Assembly (NCBI RefSeq): GCF_000214355.1
Contig: NC_015577.1
Span: forward strand, 1,225,121 to 1,289,120
DNA: 64,000 nt
Direction of reading: 5' to 3'
Source: Leadbettera azotonutricia ZAS-9
GTDB lineage: Bacteria > Spirochaetota > Spirochaetia > Treponematales > Breznakiellaceae
The translations under genes and the position numbers were made by a program. The notes under the pieces were generated by a model that was given only the letters and a program-made list of their open reading frames with translations, did no database searches and was not told where the DNA came from. This document shows, piece by piece, positions 1 through 8,102 of this stretch (the first letter of the stretch is position 1; each line of letters starts with the position of its first letter).

Positions 1-100
1 TGCTTTGTCCGGCAGGCTGGCTGCCGCCGCTTGCAAAGACTGTCCCTGCTGCGATAATCAGCACAAGGACGGTCAATACAAAAGTTCTCATCATTTTCAT
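1..100 (-). CDS. ABC transporter solute-binding protein, N-terminal fragment
   Basis: Only the first 33 codons lie in the window; the gene runs off the left edge. The ATG at 100-98 follows a good ribosome binding site (AGGAGT, 7 bases upstream). The visible peptide is a signal sequence (MKMMRTF, then a hydrophobic stretch, then VFASGGSQPAG). That ending closely matches the start of the family 5 solute-binding protein at 2304-4076 (LFASGSQSGAA), and FASG/S-Q ends are common in treponemal binding proteins, so I infer a periplasmic binding protein. It is the last visible gene of the minus-strand group behind the two URO-D-like genes. The substrate cannot be judged. Confidence 0.6.
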   Translation of the reverse strand, partial: MKMMRTFVLTVLVLIIAAGTVFASGGSQPAGQS

Positions 101-126
101 AAATGACTCCTAAGAGATAAATATTT

Positions 127-145
127 TTACAGATAAAATCTGTAA
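127..145. other. Perfect 8-bp inverted repeat between genes
   Basis: TTACAGAT-AAA-ATCTGTAA lies in the 65-base gap between the URO-D-like gene (ends 166) and the next minus-strand gene (starts 100). It could be a weak transcript hairpin or an operator. There is no long U run, so a terminator is not well supported. Confidence 0.35.
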
Positions 146-165
146 TTTCCAAGACATTCGCCGCA

Positions 166-1164
166 TCAGTTGAATTTAACGCCGTATTCCCTGAGCCGCC
201 CGAGCTCCGCAAGGGCCTTTTCTTTCGAGTCCGCCCCGGCTTGCAGCACGCCCCTGGCTTTAAAATCATAACACTCGTTCTGAGTCGGCGCAGCCCAAAT
301 AGGCGGCCCCTCCCTGAAAAAAACAGAAGCATCCCTGATGATCTTGTCAGGCTGCCCCAGATTAAGGAGGGTAAGACCGGGGATCTCTTTCAAAAGACCC
401 CACTGGTGCTTTGCGTTGGCGCAACAGTGCATCCCAATTCTGCCGCCGTAACGGGCAGATAAATCGCAGAGGGTCGGAATCGAAAATTCCTTGCATAGAT
501 CGGTACTGATAGAACCAATTTCATCTTCAGAAAGGGTAACGCCGTAGGGCATATAGTATTCAGGGTAATGGGCAATAAAATTTTTGCCGAATGTTTTAAA
601 CCAGAGATCCAGAAATTCAGTCAGAAGCTTATACACCATGGCGATAAGATCCTTTACCGCTTCGCTTTCTTCGTACATGGACACAAAGAAATCGACCTTT
701 TCCCAGATTATGGCCGCAATGTCCAGAGGGCTTTGAATATCAGGCAGCTGAATGAGCGCTTCCGGGGCTGCGGCTTTTAGTTTTTGCGCATATTCAAAAA
801 CCTTCATCAGAGACGTATCTTCAAGTTTTGGCTGTTTTAGCTTCGCCGCTTCTTCTGCGCTCGAAACGAGGGGCCTGGCGTAAGGATTATTGTCACCGGG
901 ATAAAAAACCGGACAGCCAAAGGCCCCGGCGAAAATATCAGTTCCCATGAGGGTGGTGACACAGGGAACCCTGTCGTCGTCCAGCCAATTCATGGCGTCC
1001 ATCTGCACACGATACCTGTTGATATCCCAGTTGAAGAAGGCGTCCATAGTATCGGGTGACGGGAAGGGCCTGACGCCGAACTCCGCGAGTTCAATGAGAA
1101 CCATGGTACGTGTTTTTCCATCATAAAAATCGCACCATTTCTGTTTTCTTTCTTCGATATTCAT
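166..1164 (-). CDS. Uroporphyrinogen decarboxylase (URO-D) family protein
   Basis: A 332-residue protein of the URO-D fold, which includes haem-pathway decarboxylase and the cobalamin methyltransferases MtaA/MtbA. Near residue 245 it has GMHCCANAKHQW, which sits where methyltransferases of the family carry their zinc-binding H-x-C motif. This makes a methyl-transfer role more likely than haem synthesis, but this is inference. The ATG overlaps the stop of the upstream gene by 4 bases (ATGA), so the two are translationally coupled. It sits between two ABC binding-protein genes, which suggests catabolism of an imported compound. No corrinoid protein gene is visible nearby. Confidence 0.72.
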   Translation of the reverse strand: MNIEERKQKWCDFYDGKTRTMVLIELAEFGVRPFPSPDTMDAFFNWDINRYRVQMDAMNWLDDDRVPCVTTLMGTDIFAGAFGCPVFYPGDNNPYARPLVSSAEEAAKLKQPKLEDTSLMKVFEYAQKLKAAAPEALIQLPDIQSPLDIAAIIWEKVDFFVSMYEESEAVKDLIAMVYKLLTEFLDLWFKTFGKNFIAHYPEYYMPYGVTLSEDEIGSISTDLCKEFSIPTLCDLSARYGGRIGMHCCANAKHQWGLLKEIPGLTLLNLGQPDKIIRDASVFFREGPPIWAAPTQNECYDFKARGVLQAGADSKEKALAELGRLREYGVKFN

Positions 1165-2219
1165 GCCTGTTCCTTGCTATAATCCTGAACTATTTTGAAT
1201 ATTCTGTCTGCTTCTTCAGGGTTCTTGCAGGCAGTATTGATAAAAAGCCCTTTTGCGGAAAGATTTTCCAAAAGGGGCTTTACATATTCGGGGCGTATGA
1301 TAACGAGGAGCAGCATGCCGCTTTGCTGGATTTTCTTCAGCGCCTCAAGCTGTTCAACGGGCGAGGGCTGGCCTTCCACAAAGGTATATTGAATCATTTT
1401 AAGATTTTTTATCTTTAATAATTTATCCAGGTGCCTAAGCTGTTCCCTACCGTCAAGATGATAACAGGGATACTCCAGAATTTGCGACTGCGCCTCAAGT
1501 TCGCCCAAAACAAATTCGCTGAACTGGCCGGGCGAAAGCATCACCGAAATATCCGACTGCATCTGGGAATGGAGGCCCCTGGCCCAGGAGCCCATCCAGC
1601 CGATGCAGGAACCGCCGTGATTGTTGTCCTTTATTGCATCATAAGTGTCGCGTATGATTTCTTCCCATGCATGCTGAATCAGTTTTAGCTCTGCTTTAAC
1701 CTTGCCGGGGTCTTCGAGCATATCGATCATGAGCTGCTCGCTGCCCCTTAAATGGGCCAAGGCGTCGAGGTTTCCGCAGCAGTCGGGCATGGAAAGAATA
1801 AATTCATCGCTGCTGTTGTCCGCCAAATACTTGGCAAGGTTTACTGTGGATTTATATAGAAAAGAATCTTTGGAAAACCGCAATTCTTCTTTTTCGTCAA
1901 TGGGAAAGAACCAGACCGTTTCGGCAAACTGGTGCCGTATGTTGTTGAAAAACCCGGCGTGGCCTGCTGCGCCAAGGTAAACGGGGATGAGGGGATACGC
2001 TTCCCCCAGGTAATAGGTATTTTCGGAATCTATTCTGTTCTGCTTAAGACGGGTTTCCCCATCGGTCCATGCTTTTACAATATCTTCATAACTTGAATAC
2101 TCAGGCGCTTTGGAAGGCCCTTTAGGCGCAGTAATTCTTATGGCGCAGCGGCCGAAATACTCATGATTCCAGAAAAATTCAAAATGTTTTTTTATAATAT
2201 CAAAATCAACATACTTCAT
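1161..2219 (-). CDS. URO-D family protein, second copy
   Basis: A 352-residue protein distantly related to its downstream neighbour (166-1164), with the URO-D-type ending that includes CYHLDGREQLRHLD near residue 253. Proteins of this type in gut bacteria are often annotated as trimethylamine-corrinoid-protein-2-like or URO-D-like, with no proven reaction. The stop overlaps the next start by 4 bases, so the pair probably acts together, perhaps as a heterodimer. The gene lies just past a hairpin terminator at 2246-2280 that follows the family 5 binding protein, so its expression may depend on read-through. Confidence 0.7.
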   Translation of the reverse strand: MKYVDFDIIKKHFEFFWNHEYFGRCAIRITAPKGPSKAPEYSSYEDIVKAWTDGETRLKQNRIDSENTYYLGEAYPLIPVYLGAAGHAGFFNNIRHQFAETVWFFPIDEKEELRFSKDSFLYKSTVNLAKYLADNSSDEFILSMPDCCGNLDALAHLRGSEQLMIDMLEDPGKVKAELKLIQHAWEEIIRDTYDAIKDNNHGGSCIGWMGSWARGLHSQMQSDISVMLSPGQFSEFVLGELEAQSQILEYPCYHLDGREQLRHLDKLLKIKNLKMIQYTFVEGQPSPVEQLEALKKIQQSGMLLLVIIRPEYVKPLLENLSAKGLFINTACKNPEEADRIFKIVQDYSKEQA

Positions 2220-2245
2220 GTGGTGTCCCGCTCTGATGGTTTTGC

Positions 2246-2280
2246 AAAAAGTCCACAGGCTTTTAAGGCTCTGTGGACTT
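2246..2280 (-). terminator. Rho-independent terminator after the family 5 binding protein
   Basis: A perfect 10-bp stem (arms 2249-2258 and 2271-2280, AAGTCCACAG/CTGTGGACTT) with a 12-base loop, followed on the minus strand by a run of five T (2250-2246). It lies 24 bases beyond the stop of the 590-residue binding protein and 27 bases before the next start. Partial termination would give an excess of binding protein over the downstream enzymes, as is usual in ABC operons. Confidence 0.85.
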
Positions 2281-2303
2281 TTAAGTACAGATTCTAAGTT
2301 GGC

Positions 2304-4076
2304 TTACTTTGCTTTGAGGTTATAGAGGGCTTTGATACCGTAACCATCGCAGCAAATCGTGGGCGGAATGTTGGAACCGTCGTTGATCTTGGGGAAGCCT
2401 GTCCATACGGAGGTATTCACTGTGTGGAAAAGGCCGGGGCGGTACATGAGGCCGGCAGTGGGCATTTCCTGGAGATAGATGATATTGAGCCTGGTCCAGA
2501 GCTGCTTAACCTTGGCGGCGTCAGTCTCGGAAGCAAGCTGGTTGATGATCTGGTTGGCTTCCTGGTTCACCCAGCGGCCCCAGTTCTGTACCCGGTTGGG
2601 AGTCCCGGCAGGGGGAATATCCTGGGAACCCATGGCTGCATAGGCCCTGGTCCAGGGAGAAGCAGCGCCGGTACCCCCGGGGCTGTCCATGAGAATATCG
2701 AAGGTGGTGTTGTCTTTGTCCTGCTGCCAAATGGGGGATTCGGGGAAATAGGTCTGGATATCCATACCTAAAGCGCGGCCCGACTGCGCCACTACTTCGA
2801 GAGAAGCGTTCCAGTCCGCCCAACCATAGGGACATTCAGCTTTGAAAGAAAGTTTGACTCCGCCCTTAGCGCGGATACCATCAGCGCCCCTGACCCAGCC
2901 GGCCTGATCCAGAAGCTTGTTAGCTCCTGCAATATCAACGCCCGACCACTGATAGGGTTTCAGGGCTTCGGTGTCGATGAGGGCCTGCTCTGCGGGAACA
3001 GGGAGCATGAGGGAAGGCACCATCTTGGCAGTGTAGCCTGACATGGCGTTGGTTCCGATCATGTCGTAGTCCAGGGACATGGCAATAGCCCTGCGTACCG
3101 CAGGATCATTCAAACCAGGCTTGGTGGTATTGAAGATGATCATGGGGATAACGCCGGGGAAGTAGTAGGGGGCCTGAGGTATGTAGGTCTCTACCGGAGC
3201 GCCGCTTTCCCAAATGCGCCATACCTGGGTGATGAACTGCTGGGACATATCAACCTGTCCGGCCCTGAAGGCTTCATCACCCGAAGTGTTATCTTTATAC
3301 ACATTGTGGGCCACGTATTTGGGTGTGGGAAGCTTTCCATAGCGGGAAGCATGTTTGCCCCAATAGTTATCGTTCCTGACGATTACCATCTTGGTGTCAT
3401 CATGGAAGTAGGGAAGATAAGGGCCCGTCCCGATGACATCCCAGCCTACGAACTGGATCATGGCGGAAGGATCGCTTGAGAGATTCTGCTTGTCCCAATA
3501 CGCCTTGGAGGTAATGGGATGGGCGGAAATGGCGGCTTCAACGTATTTGGGATTGAAGTTTGAGGGTTTGCCCTTGAACACTACAGTGTAGTTGTCCGTG
3601 GAGCTCACGCTGTCCAGATATGCCCAATAGCCCGAGGCGGCAATGGAGTATTTCTGGGCCAGGACAAAGGAATTTACCACGTCCGCGGCTGTCAGGGCCG
3701 ATCCGTCGCTGAATTTGACGTTCTGATTCAGCTTTACCGTCAGGTTTTGGCCGCTCCAGGCGTAGGAATCGCCAATCTGGGGATAGAGTTTGCCGTCCAG
3801 CATGTTGTAGAGGAACAGGGTTTCGAACTGGAGCTGGCGCTCGCCGCCGATAAAGGCGTTGTTGCTGTTCCCGTAAGGGTTGTTCCCGCCGGGGGCGCCC
3901 CACTGGAGGCCGTTATAGTAAAGAGTTTCTTTCCGGGGGAGCGTATCCACCGAAACAGCGCCGCTGCTGCCCGATGCTGCGGGTGCGGCGCCCGACTGGC
4001 TGCCGGACGCAAACAATGCGCCGCAGACCACCATCAGAACGATGACGAGTGAAATGATTTTTCTTGCTGTTTTCAA
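2304..4076 (-). CDS. ABC transporter solute-binding protein, family 5
   Basis: A 590-residue exported protein of solute-binding family 5 (dipeptide, nickel or oligosaccharide importers). The signal peptide ends CGALFASGSQ. The mature part shows family features: a segment like LTVKLNQNVKFSDGSALTA (near 125-145), then LNDPAVRRAIAMSLDYD (near 320-336). The start is TTG at 4076-4074, supported by AGGAGG five bases upstream. A strong promoter lies at 4115-4143 and a terminator at 2246-2280. It is longer than the usual ~530 residues, as in relatives for oligosaccharides. No permease or ATPase genes are in the window, so the partners are encoded elsewhere. Substrate not assignable. Confidence 0.88.
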   Translation of the reverse strand: MKTARKIISLVIVLMVVCGALFASGSQSGAAPAASGSSGAVSVDTLPRKETLYYNGLQWGAPGGNNPYGNSNNAFIGGERQLQFETLFLYNMLDGKLYPQIGDSYAWSGQNLTVKLNQNVKFSDGSALTAADVVNSFVLAQKYSIAASGYWAYLDSVSSTDNYTVVFKGKPSNFNPKYVEAAISAHPITSKAYWDKQNLSSDPSAMIQFVGWDVIGTGPYLPYFHDDTKMVIVRNDNYWGKHASRYGKLPTPKYVAHNVYKDNTSGDEAFRAGQVDMSQQFITQVWRIWESGAPVETYIPQAPYYFPGVIPMIIFNTTKPGLNDPAVRRAIAMSLDYDMIGTNAMSGYTAKMVPSLMLPVPAEQALIDTEALKPYQWSGVDIAGANKLLDQAGWVRGADGIRAKGGVKLSFKAECPYGWADWNASLEVVAQSGRALGMDIQTYFPESPIWQQDKDNTTFDILMDSPGGTGAASPWTRAYAAMGSQDIPPAGTPNRVQNWGRWVNQEANQIINQLASETDAAKVKQLWTRLNIIYLQEMPTAGLMYRPGLFHTVNTSVWTGFPKINDGSNIPPTICCDGYGIKALYNLKAK

Positions 4077-4114
4077 AATTCCCTCCTAGGATAATTTAGA
4101 ATAAAACTTATATA

Positions 4115-4143
4115 ATTATCCACCCGTTCTTTCAGTCTGTCAA
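4115..4143 (-). promoter_or_regulatory. Sigma-70-type promoter for the family 5 binding protein
   Basis: On the minus strand, TTGACA (4143-4138), a 17-base spacer, and GATAAT (4120-4115): a near-consensus promoter. It implies transcription start near 4108 and a leader of about 30 bases containing AGGAGG. Confidence 0.75.
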
Positions 4144-4233
4144 CTTTTTTTTTCGTGAGATAATGGAGTTTATTGAGAAAAATGATATAAAATCGGAGAT
4201 ATACCCGGTGCGCCGCACAGGCAAGGCCAATGC

Positions 4234-6279
4234 CTATATTTCCCTCAGCTCGCTTTCCCCCACAAATTTGATGAATTCCTCCCGCGAGGCTTGGGCCTTC
4301 TTTTCCAGGCTTAAAATTTCTTCATCCAGGGAGTCTATCTTTTCGTCGATGCCATCCATGCGTTTAAGGTACTTCTGCCCTTGGGGGCTTGTGCTTCCGG
4401 CGGACTCAAGGTTTTTCCGCACCCTCTCCTGGTCTTCGATGAGCTTTTCCCTTTTGCCTTCACGCTCTTCCTTTTCTACAGTGGCATTTTCCTCTTTTGC
4501 TTTCAGATCCGCTGCTTTGCGGAGGAAATCGCATACATCTTCCGGGAATCCCCCGGTAGTCGAATATTCAAGGAGACTGGTATTGTTCCCCCTGTTAAGG
4601 ATTATAGATGCGGATACGGGCTTTTCTTCTTTTACAGTGAACACAGTTTCGCTGTTGGGCTTTAATTCCATTTTAAAGCGGTAAAGCGTAAATGTTTTTT
4701 CATCATACGAGGAAGGTTCAGAGAGTTTTGCCCCGGAAGCAATGGGATGCTCGATGATGAGTTTCTTTGATTCCGACGATGCATTTCTTATTGTATAGGC
4801 ATTTGTGTAAACATATCGCTTTTTTATCTGCAGGCATCCCGGGATAATGGCCGCGCCGGTTATCGCCTTTTCTTCCGAACAGGCAAGGCTTCCCGATACA
4901 GTAAGATCATCGCCATAGGAGATGATGCGCTTTTCATTCTCGGGGAAGAATTCGATCAGCGCATCCCCGGCATACCCGTTATCATAGACCGAAATGGGGC
5001 CTGCGGGCAGTTTCATCCCTGTGGTATTGACAAGCTCAACGCTGATAGCCGGATGCAATGTCCCGCCTTCCCTGGCTTCGACGCCGTTGAATACCAGGGT
5101 TTTGCCGGCTTCGATTTCCGCTTCTACCAGGGGGAACATGGCGCTTCCCCGCCTGGCAAGGCTCACCGGCCGCTTGAGGGTAAACTCGAACTGGTCGCCT
5201 GTATCCCTGGCCTGGGCGGTTTCTACAGCGCCGCCGGAAACATCTTCGTCCTCAATTTCATCATCCGTTTCGCTATTAAAACTACCAAGGTAGTTGGAAG
5301 CGATACTGTTTTCTTTCATGCCGCCGGATGCAAATGCCTGAGTAATATCCTCCCTGACTGTTGACCTTCTCCTGGAGAATGAAGGGTATGCATCGGCTGC
5401 CTCAGTCCCCGATTCGTAGGTTCTTGCCTTGGCAATGCCCGCGATGGCCAGGGGCAATTCGGGCCTGTCCGTGCGGTATGGCGCATAGAGGTTTTGGATA
5501 AACGAAACCGGCCTGCCTGTGACCAGGGAAAGCTCGACGCCATCCCAGTCGGTATCGCTGTCGTTGTCAACAATAGCCCAGCCCTGGAGCATTGGCTGCC
5601 TGCCCGCAAGCTCAAGGCGGTAGCCCACCTTCCAGACCGGCGTGGGGATCACATAGCTGAGGGACACTTCTCGCTTCCCTTCCCCGGTCAGGGAAAGGAG
5701 GAGGTTCACATTGTCCTTGTCCCTGGCCCCAAGGATGAGATCCAACGCCCGGTTTAAGTCGGCGTTTATTTTTTCATCTTTGAAAGAAAAAGAGGCTATA
5801 TCTTTTAACGCAATGGATTTGATCCCCTGGCCGGTAACCAGGGTAAGCCACGCGTTCTGAATCACCGGTTTCTCCCCGAGCTCATAGGCTTCGCCGGGGC
5901 GGGCCTCCCTGTATTCGGTACTGAGAATGCGCCCCGTGATCGGCCCCGGCACTGACACTTCGATTTCAGCTCCGGTCATTGAATTGAGAAGCTCCGCGAT
6001 ACTATCGCTGCCTGAAGGGTCGATTTTAAGGCTCTTCAATGACTGCCGCAAAGCTTCTTTGGATGAGTAGCTCACCGTAGGGAAGTCCGATGCAGGATCG
6101 TTCACAACCAGGGACTTGAGGGCATCATTGACCGCATCCTCCCTGAAGGGCAAATTAATTGATGCAGCTTTTTCTATGCTGCCCGAATGCCTGAAAAACC
6201 CTACCCCCGAAGAGAAAAGGGCTATGCGTTCAACCTTAAGATCCTTTCCTTCCATAATAATGCAATAATCGCATAGCAT
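4234..6279 (-). CDS. DUF4139 domain-containing protein
   Basis: A 681-residue protein matching the DUF4139 family (MuiA-like) from memory of its pattern: an N-terminal small domain (KVERIALFSSGVGFF near residue 14), a central segment LSYVIPTPVWKVGYRLEL (near 206) that is the family hallmark, and a C-terminal half ending in a Glu/Lys-rich coiled coil (about 580-670). There is no signal peptide at the ATG used. A second possible start is Met9 (6255); neither has a clear ribosome binding site. Function is unknown; some relatives affect capsule or mucoidy. It is divergent from the methyltransferase at 6353. Confidence 0.75.
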   Translation of the reverse strand: MLCDYCIIMEGKDLKVERIALFSSGVGFFRHSGSIEKAASINLPFREDAVNDALKSLVVNDPASDFPTVSYSSKEALRQSLKSLKIDPSGSDSIAELLNSMTGAEIEVSVPGPITGRILSTEYREARPGEAYELGEKPVIQNAWLTLVTGQGIKSIALKDIASFSFKDEKINADLNRALDLILGARDKDNVNLLLSLTGEGKREVSLSYVIPTPVWKVGYRLELAGRQPMLQGWAIVDNDSDTDWDGVELSLVTGRPVSFIQNLYAPYRTDRPELPLAIAGIAKARTYESGTEAADAYPSFSRRRSTVREDITQAFASGGMKENSIASNYLGSFNSETDDEIEDEDVSGGAVETAQARDTGDQFEFTLKRPVSLARRGSAMFPLVEAEIEAGKTLVFNGVEAREGGTLHPAISVELVNTTGMKLPAGPISVYDNGYAGDALIEFFPENEKRIISYGDDLTVSGSLACSEEKAITGAAIIPGCLQIKKRYVYTNAYTIRNASSESKKLIIEHPIASGAKLSEPSSYDEKTFTLYRFKMELKPNSETVFTVKEEKPVSASIILNRGNNTSLLEYSTTGGFPEDVCDFLRKAADLKAKEENATVEKEEREGKREKLIEDQERVRKNLESAGSTSPQGQKYLKRMDGIDEKIDSLDEEILSLEKKAQASREEFIKFVGESELREI

Positions 6280-6352
6280 TGGATTTCTGTAAATACGAGC
6301 CCTCTGTCCGAAAATGGCTAGTATTTCCCTTTTCCTGTTGTATAATTGGTCA

Positions 6353-6895
6353 ATGATTTATACCAGCACCTTAAAGACGCCCCTGGGGCCGATAACCGTG
6401 GCAGCGGAAAACGAAGCCTTGACCGGATTATGGTTTTTTAATCAAAAATACTATCCCTGCCAAACGGCAGAATGGATTGACAAATCCGATTATCCGCTTT
6501 TTAAATCCCTGGACAGCTGGCTGGGCGATTATTTTGCAGGGAAAAACCCGAAACTTGATTTTAAACTGAACCCCTGGGGAACGGTTTTTCAGAGAAGGGT
6601 GTGGAACAAACTTTTGAAAATCCCCTATGGAAAAACCAGCACCTATGGGGCTATCGCGGCGCAACTTGAGGCGGAAAAGAGATCCTCTCCCAGGGCTGTG
6701 GGAGGCGCCGTGGGGCATAACCCCATTTCCATACTCATTCCCTGCCACCGGGTCATAGGCTCATCGGGAAACATCACTGGTTATGCAGGGGGAATCGACA
6801 AAAAGCTGGCCCTGCTCCGGATTGAACAAATCTTTTTAAGCCCTCAGGTACGAGATGATATTGACAAGGGAGTTTTCAGAACCGAAGGCCCCTGA
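6353..6895 (+). CDS. ogt: Methylated-DNA--protein-cysteine methyltransferase
   Basis: About 180 residues; suicide repair enzyme that moves the alkyl group from O6-alkylguanine to its own cysteine. The active site IPCHRVIG is present, with the winged-helix segment just before it (PYGKTSTYGAIA, then RAVGGAVGHNP). The start was placed at 6353 (MIYTSTLKTP) because homologues begin at this point; an in-frame ATG at 6314 would add 13 residues with no ribosome binding site. A TATAAT at 6342-6347 puts transcription start almost on the ATG, so the mRNA may be leaderless. The last 60 bases overlap the kinase gene on the other strand, tail to tail. Confidence 0.9.
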   Translation: MIYTSTLKTPLGPITVAAENEALTGLWFFNQKYYPCQTAEWIDKSDYPLFKSLDSWLGDYFAGKNPKLDFKLNPWGTVFQRRVWNKLLKIPYGKTSTYGAIAAQLEAEKRSSPRAVGGAVGHNPISILIPCHRVIGSSGNITGYAGGIDKKLALLRIEQIFLSPQVRDDIDKGVFRTEGP

Positions 6896-8065
6896 TTTGG
6901 CAACAATGGTCATCCTTTTGCCCTCGCCTCCCCAGGCATTGGCTAAAACCACGCCCGGTTCTATCTCGGCAAGGGGGGTGATGCGATCCATGCAGAGTGC
7001 CTCCATAAGCGCGAGGAGGGTGTCGCCTCCGAAAACGGAAACGCTGAGTTCCCCTGAGCCGCGTATTGCAGAAGCAGCAAATCGCGCAAGGCCCTTGGCG
7101 ATTTTTCCGGCGGAAAGGCTGTCCTGAGTCCTGGGAAGATCCCCGTTGGTAGAGACTATGCAGGATTTGTCATTTTTCAGATGGGTTCGCACTTTTGCTG
7201 CCAATTTTTTTGCCTCCTCTGATTCGGTCCGGAAATCAATGAGCATGGCGGAAGAAATCTTTACGAGGGGCACACCGCTTAAAGACGCCTTCTCAATCTG
7301 TTCAACTGAAGCAGGGTGGAGGCTGCCTGAAAGCGCGAGCAGGGGCAGGGAAGGATTCGGAATGAGGCTGTGGGTGTCCGGAATCTCCTGGCGTGCAAGG
7401 GGCAGCAAGGCCATAAGCACCCTGGCAAACCCTGCGCAGCCTGCGCTTGCTTTTAGAAGCCCCTCTTTTTTTAGCAAATCGCCAATGGCGTCCATGGCGC
7501 TATTTTCCCTGCAATCGAATACGCCAATACCCCGCCTTTTTTCTCCCCCTGGGAGTGAGCCATCCTGGGGAATGGAAATGACAGGAAGATTTGATTCCTG
7601 GGCTATGATGTCCTGTACGGCGCTTGAGCCTATGGGGTTTAGGGGATCGCGAGCCATGGGGGTTTGATCAATGGGGGTGCCGTTCAGGAGTTGGCGGCCG
7701 GCTTCAGTGGTCCTGCCAAGATCGGGGTATGCGGGTATGAAGGGCAGGAAATCAATGCCTCCGGCTTCCATCAGCGCTTCAAGCTCGCAGCCAATATGGC
7801 CCCGGAGGCAGGAATCGGTTTTTTTATACACAAAAGGGATGCCCCGGGCAAATCCGGCCAGTGTAAAAATTCGCTCCCTGGCCTGGGCTGGGAGAAGGTG
7901 GCGGGAATCGGTGTTGATCACCAATACCTCTGCCCCAGGATTGTTTTTTCCTTCTGCATAATTTGGGAAGGGGTATACGTCAGTCGGGATTCCTGCCCGG
8001 GAAAACTGAACCCCTGTGTCCAGGGCGCCAGTAAGATCGTCTGCCAGGATCAATAACTTGTACAT
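6836..8065 (-). CDS. Four-carbon acid sugar kinase (DUF1537 family)
   Basis: A 409-residue member of the DUF1537 kinases (DtnK/DenK/OtnK group), which phosphorylate D-threonate, D-erythronate or 3-oxo-tetronates at O4. The N-terminal hallmark YKLLILADDLTGALDTG is present, and the C-terminal nucleotide-binding half has SGSLHPAS (near 250) and SVFGGDTLLALMEAL (near 340). In the known pathway (DtnK plus PdxA2) the phosphorylated acid is oxidised and decarboxylated to dihydroxyacetone phosphate; the PdxA2 candidate is at 9377. The ATG has a GAGG site upstream. It diverges from the LarA-like gene, with 37 bases between starts, so one control region probably serves both. The exact substrate is not readable. 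Confidence 0.85.
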   Translation of the reverse strand: MYKLLILADDLTGALDTGVQFSRAGIPTDVYPFPNYAEGKNNPGAEVLVINTDSRHLLPAQARERIFTLAGFARGIPFVYKKTDSCLRGHIGCELEALMEAGGIDFLPFIPAYPDLGRTTEAGRQLLNGTPIDQTPMARDPLNPIGSSAVQDIIAQESNLPVISIPQDGSLPGGEKRRGIGVFDCRENSAMDAIGDLLKKEGLLKASAGCAGFARVLMALLPLARQEIPDTHSLIPNPSLPLLALSGSLHPASVEQIEKASLSGVPLVKISSAMLIDFRTESEEAKKLAAKVRTHLKNDKSCIVSTNGDLPRTQDSLSAGKIAKGLARFAASAIRGSGELSVSVFGGDTLLALMEALCMDRITPLAEIEPGVVLANAWGGEGKRMTIVAKSGAFGSENSLVNIISYLRA

Positions 8066-8102
8066 AAGGGCCTCAATCTATAGAATTGCGAAAGGTAGGT
8101 CT

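Noticed and set aside
8016-8102. Upstream extension of the LarA-like gene
   Set aside because: It overlaps the start of the divergent kinase and has no ribosome binding site; ATG 8103 has a good one.
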